Source: an uncultured Cardiobacterium sp.
Lineage (GTDB): Bacteria; Pseudomonadota; Gammaproteobacteria; Cardiobacteriales; Cardiobacteriaceae
Assembly: GCF_938028185.1 (NCBI RefSeq)
Contig: NZ_CALJAH010000405.1
Location: forward strand, 1 to 7,351
Length of the DNA: 7,351 bases
Direction of reading: 5' to 3'
The first letter of the stretch is position 1. The number at the start of each line of letters is the position of its first letter. Both the position numbers and the translations under genes were made by a program. Below, one piece after another: positions 6,001 to 7,351 of the stretch. The notes under the pieces are model-generated. The model was not told where the DNA came from. It saw only the letters and a program-made list of their open reading frames with translations, and did no database searches.

Positions 6001-7351
6001 TCGCCCATGCCGTCTTCGTCGGCGAGGGTGTTGCCCGCATACAGGGTTTGTCCGGCCTGTACCAGACCGCTAACGGTCACGGTACCGGTCGGCGCATGGT
6101 TTTCGGCAGGCGGGTTGTTGTCGGCAACCGCGTCGGTCGCGCTGCTTACCGGAGTTTCAGCGTGGTGCGCGTTGTCGGTGTAAGTCGCGCGCACGCTGAT
6201 TTTGTGGCCGAGGTCGTCTTTGGTGAGGGTGTAGCGGTCTTGCGTCGCGTGGTTGATGGCCACGCCGTCGCGCAGCCATTGGTATTGCACCGTGTCGGGG
6301 ACGCCGTCGGCGTCGCTAACGGTGGCGGCAAGCGTCGCGCCGACTTTCGCCTCGCCCGTGATGCTGACGCTGCCGGGCTGGTTCGGCGCAGGCGGGGTGA
6401 TTTGGCCGTCATCGGCAACCGCTTGCGTTTCCGCGCTCTTCGGCATTTCCTGATGTTTGGCGTTGTCTTCATAGACCGCCTGCACGCTGATTTTCGCGCC
6501 CTTTTGCGCGCTGGTGAGAGTGAAGGTTTGCGCGGTCGCGCCCGTGATTTCGCGCCCGTCGGCGTACCACTGGTAGCGGACGTCGGCGGGGACACCATCG
6601 GCATCGGTCACGTTTGCCGTGAGCGTCTCTCCGACTTTCGCCGTGCCGCTGATGCTGATGGTGCCTTCATGGTTCGGCGCGGGTACCGCGTCGGGATAGA
6701 CCGTCATGCTTTTTATAAAGGTGGCGGTGTTGGCGTTACCCGCAAGGTCGCTGTATTTGCCCTTGCTGACCGAGAGGTAGGCGTCCGCGTCCGTCTGCCC
6801 GGCGGGGACGGCGTCGGGGGTGAAACGCACCCGGTATTCGGTGTCGCTGATTTTCTCGAAACCGCTGATTTTGCCGCCGTAGGCCTCGATGTCGCTTTCC
6901 TCAAAATCCTTCACCGGTTCGCTGAAGACAAAAGTCTGCGTCACCGCTTCCCCGGCTTTCAGGTTCATCTCGCCACGGATTTCCAGCAGGCTGGGCGGAA
7001 TGCTGTCCTGCGGCGTGCTGACCGCGAACACCGCCGAAGTATCGTGCGCCAGCGGCGTGCCTTCCAGATCGGTAAACGCCCCGGCGGCGACGCTCACCGC
7101 CGCGTTGCCGTTGCTGGCCGCGCCTGCGGTGAAAGTGGCGGTGTACTCGGTGTCGCTGACCTTTTGGAAATCGCTGATGGTGCCGTTGGTGGCCTGCAAA
7201 TCGCTGGCATCAAAACCGTTCACCGCTTCGCTCAACTTGAAAGTGAGCTTGGCCGGCACGCCCTCGGTGAGCTGATAACTGTCCGCCGTAATCTGCAACT
7301 GCGGCGGGGTCGGATTCGCTGGCGGAGTGTTGTCGGCAACCGCGTCGGTGG
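1..7351 (-). CDS. Giant type I-secreted multidomain glycoside hydrolase (GH16, GH39/GH5-like, GH16, GH26), partial at both ends
   Basis: One frame is open for 2449 codons (7349 down to 3) with no stop; start and stop both lie outside the window. Four catalytic domains are recognisable, each with its catalytic acids: GH16-like (E626, D628, E631), a clan GH-A barrel (E1095 in WNEP, E1225 in WPTETGW), GH16 (E1593, D1595, E1598) and GH26 (E2033 in RPLHENTGDWFWWG, E2144 in FTEFG). They are joined by Ig-like stalk repeats and end in RTX-type GGxGxD repeats, which in known proteins bind Ca2+ after export through an ABC/MFP/TolC type I system. No signal peptide can be assessed. The product is probably extracellular or cell-surface associated and attacks beta-glucans, beta-mannans or an exopolysaccharide (inference). 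The gene is at least 7.35 kb and fills the window, so no neighbours or operon are visible. Codon use is strongly biased: no TTA or CTA and only two TCA codons. Confidence 0.96.
3..242 (-). other. Start of RTX / type I secretion C-terminal region, cut by window edge
   Basis: Residues 2370-2449. Two RTX nonapeptides of the GGxGxDxxx type are visible, GGAGNDTLI (2403-2411) and GGAGADTFA (2421-2429), separated by a degenerate unit. They are followed by FLLDSDDAASW and GKISDY, matching the GaDtFvF...I.DF layout of T1SS C-terminal target domains. The remaining portion, normally 40-100 residues with the uncleaved secretion signal, lies beyond position 1. Only two clear Ca-binding repeats are seen, few for such a long protein, although the other calcium-type modules may compensate. 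Confidence 0.85.
243..440 (-). other. His/Asp/Thr-rich low-complexity linker
   Basis: Residues 2304-2369 contain 8 His and 9 Asp in 66 positions, with many Ala and Thr and almost no hydrophobic residues apart from a short VGWGLP stretch. There is no recognisable fold. It connects the Calx-beta-like module to the RTX end. The His/Asp content could give weak metal binding, but no defined site is visible. A DGTAA motif occurs twice (2322-2326 and 2344-2348), on both sides of the palindrome-encoded stretch. Confidence 0.7.
326..348 (-). repeat. REP-like palindrome (CCCACCCTACG class) inside the coding frame
   Basis: On the + strand, ggtggggcaagccccacc (326..343) is a perfect 8-base inverted repeat around AA, directly followed by ctacg. 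Short palindromes carrying the GTAGGGTGGG / CCCACCCTAC signature are abundant interspersed elements in several bacterial groups, usually between genes. Here it is translated in frame as V2335-H2342 (VGWGLPHH). Only this one copy is in the window. Confidence 0.68.
441..677 (-). other. Calx-beta-like module, C-terminal part
   Basis: Residues 2225-2303. The order KDVTVDVTIAHGTTDDGD, then HSVTIPRGQTGADFTVETVA, then KKEGDETYTVKLANAQGA, then SVETTLHDG is the usual run of the remaining Calx-beta strands (DVTVxxxxxxGTTxxGD, vtIpaGqtsatFtV, EGdEtytVxLxna, ttIxDD). The acidic positions are the expected Ca-contact positions of this fold. It begins within the second strand pair, so it is incomplete unless joined to 1731..1823. 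Confidence 0.85.
690..1730 (-). other. GH26 catalytic domain (beta-mannanase family)
   Basis: Residues 1874-2220, about 347 residues, within the GH26 range. Hallmarks in order are: FGQQHAT at 1895-1901, PAVFGFDSD, SSHLKNPVSGG, the acid/base motif RPLHENTGDWFWWG with H2032 and E2033, LLYAYSPNG, YVDVFGYDAY, the nucleophile motif AAFTEFGLN with E2144, and TWANWG at 2185-2190. The spacing of 111 residues between the two glutamates agrees with known GH26 enzymes. GH26 members are mostly endo-beta-1,4-mannanases with some mixed-linkage glucanases and xylanases. The domain is flanked by the two parts of a Calx-beta-like module. Confidence 0.95.
1731..1823 (-). other. Calx-beta-like module, N-terminal part
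   Basis: Residues 1843-1873. The stretch SGAHDVTEGSAAQYHVGLDL matches the first two strands of Calx-beta-like modules in RTX/T1SS proteins (vtEGxxaxYtVxLd). The following strands of the fold are absent here and instead occur at 441..677, after the GH26 domain. Confidence 0.75.
1851..2111 (-). repeat. Ig-like stalk repeat R6
   Basis: Residues 1747-1833, preceded by the PPAENHEG linker. The signatures are GSVAITGEAKVGATLAATV, SDADGVPASGVKYQWFADG, FTLTTAQKDAKITVQATY and DDNAKHHETPTSSE. Its first third is nearly identical in DNA to R5 (2071..2126 against 3187..3242, one difference), whereas its middle pairs with R1. It is the last stalk repeat before the GH26 unit. Confidence 0.88.
2163..2948 (-). 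other. GH16 catalytic domain 2 (laminarinase/beta-glucanase type)
   Basis: Residues 1468-1729, about 262 residues, the usual size. It is a textbook GH16: opening strand LVWQDEFDG, GYFEARIKMP, LWPAFWMSP, then the catalytic motif GEIDVLE with nucleophile E1593, D1595 and acid/base E1598, HTYAVKWQEGKLEYYVDG after it, and the closing strand MEVDYVRVYQ. The ExDxxE form is that of bacterial laminarinases and related endo-beta-glucanases; beta-agarases and porphyranases share it, so the substrate is not certain. It is a complete autonomous domain set between R5 and R6, unlike the barrel and GH26 units. Confidence 0.96.
2964..3227 (-). repeat. Ig-like stalk repeat R5
   Basis: Residues 1375-1462. The signatures are GSVAITGEAKVGGTLTATV, KDDDGVDSTNIQYQWLRDG, YQLRPEDAGKKISVHVNY and QDKAQHAEN. 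The N-terminal third is nearly identical to R4 and R6 in DNA, while the C-terminal half has drifted (QDKAQHAENADSSAADATV). It joins the barrel unit to the second GH16 domain. Confidence 0.87.
3261..3293 (-). other. T1SS-143/VCBS-like module, C-terminal closing strand
   Basis: Residues 1353-1363 read TLDITIENDNG, which matches the closing strand of T1SS-143/VCBS-type repeats (LdItIxnDxP). It follows directly after the end of the barrel (AAIQSAPAA) and precedes the Pro-rich linker to R5. Because the segment is short, the assignment depends on its pairing with the N-terminal part at 4533..4778. Confidence 0.6.
3303..4517 (-). other. Clan GH-A TIM-barrel hydrolase domain, GH39 (PslG-like) or GH5-like
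   Basis: Residues 945-1349. Clan GH-A features in order are: a helix and strand with SYARAAELGVKWVRITAGWN, VMGTPNWAS at the third strand, DYEFWNEPGNEF with acid/base E1095 after N1094, SHHPYG at 1174-1179, and WPTETGW with nucleophile E1225. The two glutamates are 130 residues apart, suitable for strands 4 and 7. The tail YYGFWKHDGSPKPAVDAI is typical of the last helix in GH39- and GH5-like enzymes. GH39 includes PslG, an endoglycosidase acting on an exopolysaccharide, so matrix hydrolysis is one option; a glucanase or xylosidase-like activity is another. The domain carries a Ca-binding insert near its end and is itself flanked by the two parts of a stalk module. Confidence 0.84.
3405..3512 (-). 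other. Ca2+-binding DxDxDG insert (thrombospondin type 3-like) inside the barrel domain
   Basis: Residues 1280-1315. The segment is dominated by Asp/Asn in regular spacing: RDDNHDGIVDVNID, then TDGDGIPDANIDADHNN. This matches the DxDxDGxxD loops of thrombospondin type 3 repeats or EF-hand-like loops. It lies between strand 8 (MILYQAQNDR) and the last helix region (REAYYGFWKHDG), where related enzymes have only a short loop. It probably stabilises the barrel with calcium after secretion. Confidence 0.8.
4533..4778 (-). other. T1SS-143/VCBS-like stalk module, N-terminal part
   Basis: Residues 858-939. The pattern LTVRETDGATQGS, then LTVGDTTLNAAKLAELA, then GTLTLTGYDAASGTLSYSY matches the repeat seen in giant T1SS proteins (G-T-L-T-x-T-G-Y-d-x-x-t-G-t-l-x-Y-x-Y). 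In complete family members the chain then runs through a further pair of strands and closes with a strand like gtLdItIxnDxP. Here that closing strand (ATLDITIENDNG) appears only about 410 residues later, after the barrel domain. Confidence 0.72.
4791..5054 (-). repeat. Ig-like stalk repeat R4
   Basis: Residues 766-853, preceded by the linker QPPAENHEG. The signatures are GSVAITGEAKVGATLTATV, SDGVPDTVQYQWSRDG, YQLTAADAGHKISVKATY and NDNAHHAENPVSSATD. The DNA at 5014..5075 matches R5 at 3187..3248 over 62 bases with a single difference. R4 separates GH16 domain 1 from the T1SS-143-like/GH39-like unit. Confidence 0.88.
5121..5822 (-). other. GH16-like catalytic domain 1 (divergent, licheninase/beta-glucanase type)
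   Basis: Residues 510-743, about 234 residues, a normal size for GH16. The catalytic motif EIDAME gives E626 (nucleophile), D628 and E631 (acid/base), fitting the GH16 ExDxxE pattern. It is followed by ISRWGG, a context known from a GH16 subgroup with E(I/F)SRWG. Other GH16-like strands are WAGFKWVARDSW (opening), TYEMTFKGDF before the active site, KIRWSLRN after it, and the closing strand LESFSYIPM. The sequence shares little with the second GH16 domain beyond the motif, so it is not a recent copy. The likely activity is retaining cleavage of a beta-1,3/1,4-glucan or a galactan; the subfamily and substrate cannot be read from the sequence. Confidence 0.82.
5835..6101 (-). repeat. Ig-like stalk repeat R3 (divergent copy)
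   Basis: Residues 417-505. It keeps the fold signature (GTVTVSGLVQAGQTL, YQWLRDGKNIDGAT, YTLTSDDVGHDISVRASY) but reads LYAGNTLADEDGMGEVKYQW where the others read LxAxVxDxDGVP. That longer form is the more general version seen in many T1SS proteins. It ends without the PPAENHEG linker and leads straight into the first catalytic domain at about residue 510. Confidence 0.85.
6126..6383 (-). repeat. Ig-like stalk repeat R2
   Basis: Residues 323-408. The signatures are GSVSITGEAKVGATLAATV, SDADGVPDTVQYQWLRDG, YTLTKDDLGHKISVRATY and TDNAHHAETPVSSATDAV. The VPDTVQYQW and DNAHHAExPVSSATD stretches are shared almost exactly with R4, which lies on the far side of the first GH16 domain, suggesting exchange or duplication between these copies. 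Confidence 0.88.
6417..6674 (-). repeat. Ig-like stalk repeat R1
   Basis: Residues 226-311, about 86 residues. It shows the repeat consensus of this protein: NHEG start, GTAKVGETLTANVTDADGVP, YQWYADGREITGAT, FTLTSAQKGAKISV and YEDNAKH. Similar repeats are frequent stalk modules in giant RTX/T1SS proteins. R1 shares an unusual centre (GATAQTFTLTxAQKxAKI) with distant R6 but not with its neighbour R2. Confidence 0.88.
6696..6998 (-). other. Bacterial Ig-like domain, Big_12 type (copy B)
   Basis: Residues 118-218. It is the second tandem copy and closer to the consensus than copy A: FVFSEPVKDFEESDIEAYGG, then SDTEYRVRFTPD, then SKGKYSDLAGNANTATF. The two copies share the layout but differ in most residues, so they are old duplicates rather than a recent one. 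After a short Pro/Ala linker (PDAVPAPNHEG) the chain continues into the first R-type Ig-like repeat. Confidence 0.82.
7020..7307 (-). other. Bacterial Ig-like domain, Big_12 type (copy A)
   Basis: Residues 15-110. The pattern matches the family in order: an opening strand with PQLQITADSYQL, then LTFKLSEAVNGFDASDL, then NGTISDF, then DTEYTATFTAG, then AAGAFTDLEG near the end. In Big_12-type domains these correspond to the FSEPVxxFxxxDL, NG, YTxTFTP and aGxYtDxaGN signatures. Such domains are structural stalk or surface-display modules in large secreted proteins. No catalytic role is expected. The family name comes from the residue pattern only. Confidence 0.78.
7329..7351 (-). repeat. C-terminal edge of an upstream Ig-like repeat (R0), partial
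   Basis: Residues 1-7 read TDAVADN, the same ending as repeat R2 (residues 405-411). At the DNA level 22 of 23 bases match positions 6117..6139. This shows that at least one more stalk repeat of the same family lies upstream of the window, before the two Big_12-type domains. Confidence 0.7.

Overview
The whole 7351-base window is the interior of one very large gene on the minus strand. The frame with codons running from 7349 down to 3 has no stop across 2449 consecutive codons, and it leaves the window at both ends, so neither start codon, promoter, RBS, stop nor terminator is present. Base composition is GC-rich (roughly 60% by eye). The modules (RTX-type end, Calx-beta-like and T1SS-143/VCBS-like pieces, bacterial Ig-like repeats) are those of giant type I-secreted proteins of Gram-negative bacteria. 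A proteobacterium, perhaps of the Cardiobacteriaceae or Neisseriaceae type, is plausible, but the genus cannot be fixed from this sequence. Residue numbers below count from the first complete codon (7349..7347 = residue 1).

Protein layout, N to C (right to left in the window): end of an upstream Ig-like repeat (1-7); two Big_12-type bacterial Ig-like domains (15-218); three Ig-like stalk repeats R1-R3 (226-505); a divergent GH16-like catalytic domain (510-743); repeat R4 (766-853); a T1SS-143/VCBS-like module (858-939, closing strand 1353-1363) with a clan GH-A barrel, GH39/PslG- or GH5-like, set inside it (945-1349); repeat R5 (1375-1462); a classical GH16 domain (1468-1729); repeat R6 (1747-1833); a Calx-beta-like module (1843-1873 plus 2225-2303) with a GH26 domain set inside it (1874-2220); a His/Asp-rich linker (2304-2369) that contains a REP-like palindrome; and the beginning of an RTX/type I secretion C-terminal region with two nonapeptide repeats (2403-2429).

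The best reading is a secreted, calcium-dependent, multi-catalytic glycanase carrying four glycoside hydrolase domains on one chain, all with intact catalytic acids. GH16 enzymes usually cut beta-1,3/1,4-glucans or galactans and GH26 enzymes usually cut beta-mannans; GH39 includes exopolysaccharide endoglycosidases. The substrate could therefore be fungal or plant wall glucan/mannan, or a biofilm polysaccharide; this is inference. One Ig-like repeat separates each catalytic unit from the next.

The most unusual points are: two catalytic domains that look nested inside loops of stalk modules, a Ca-binding DxDxDG insert inside the barrel domain, a REP-like palindrome translated in frame, mosaic and nearly identical Ig-repeat DNA, and the near absence of TTA, CTA and TCA codons, which leaves the antisense strand almost entirely open.
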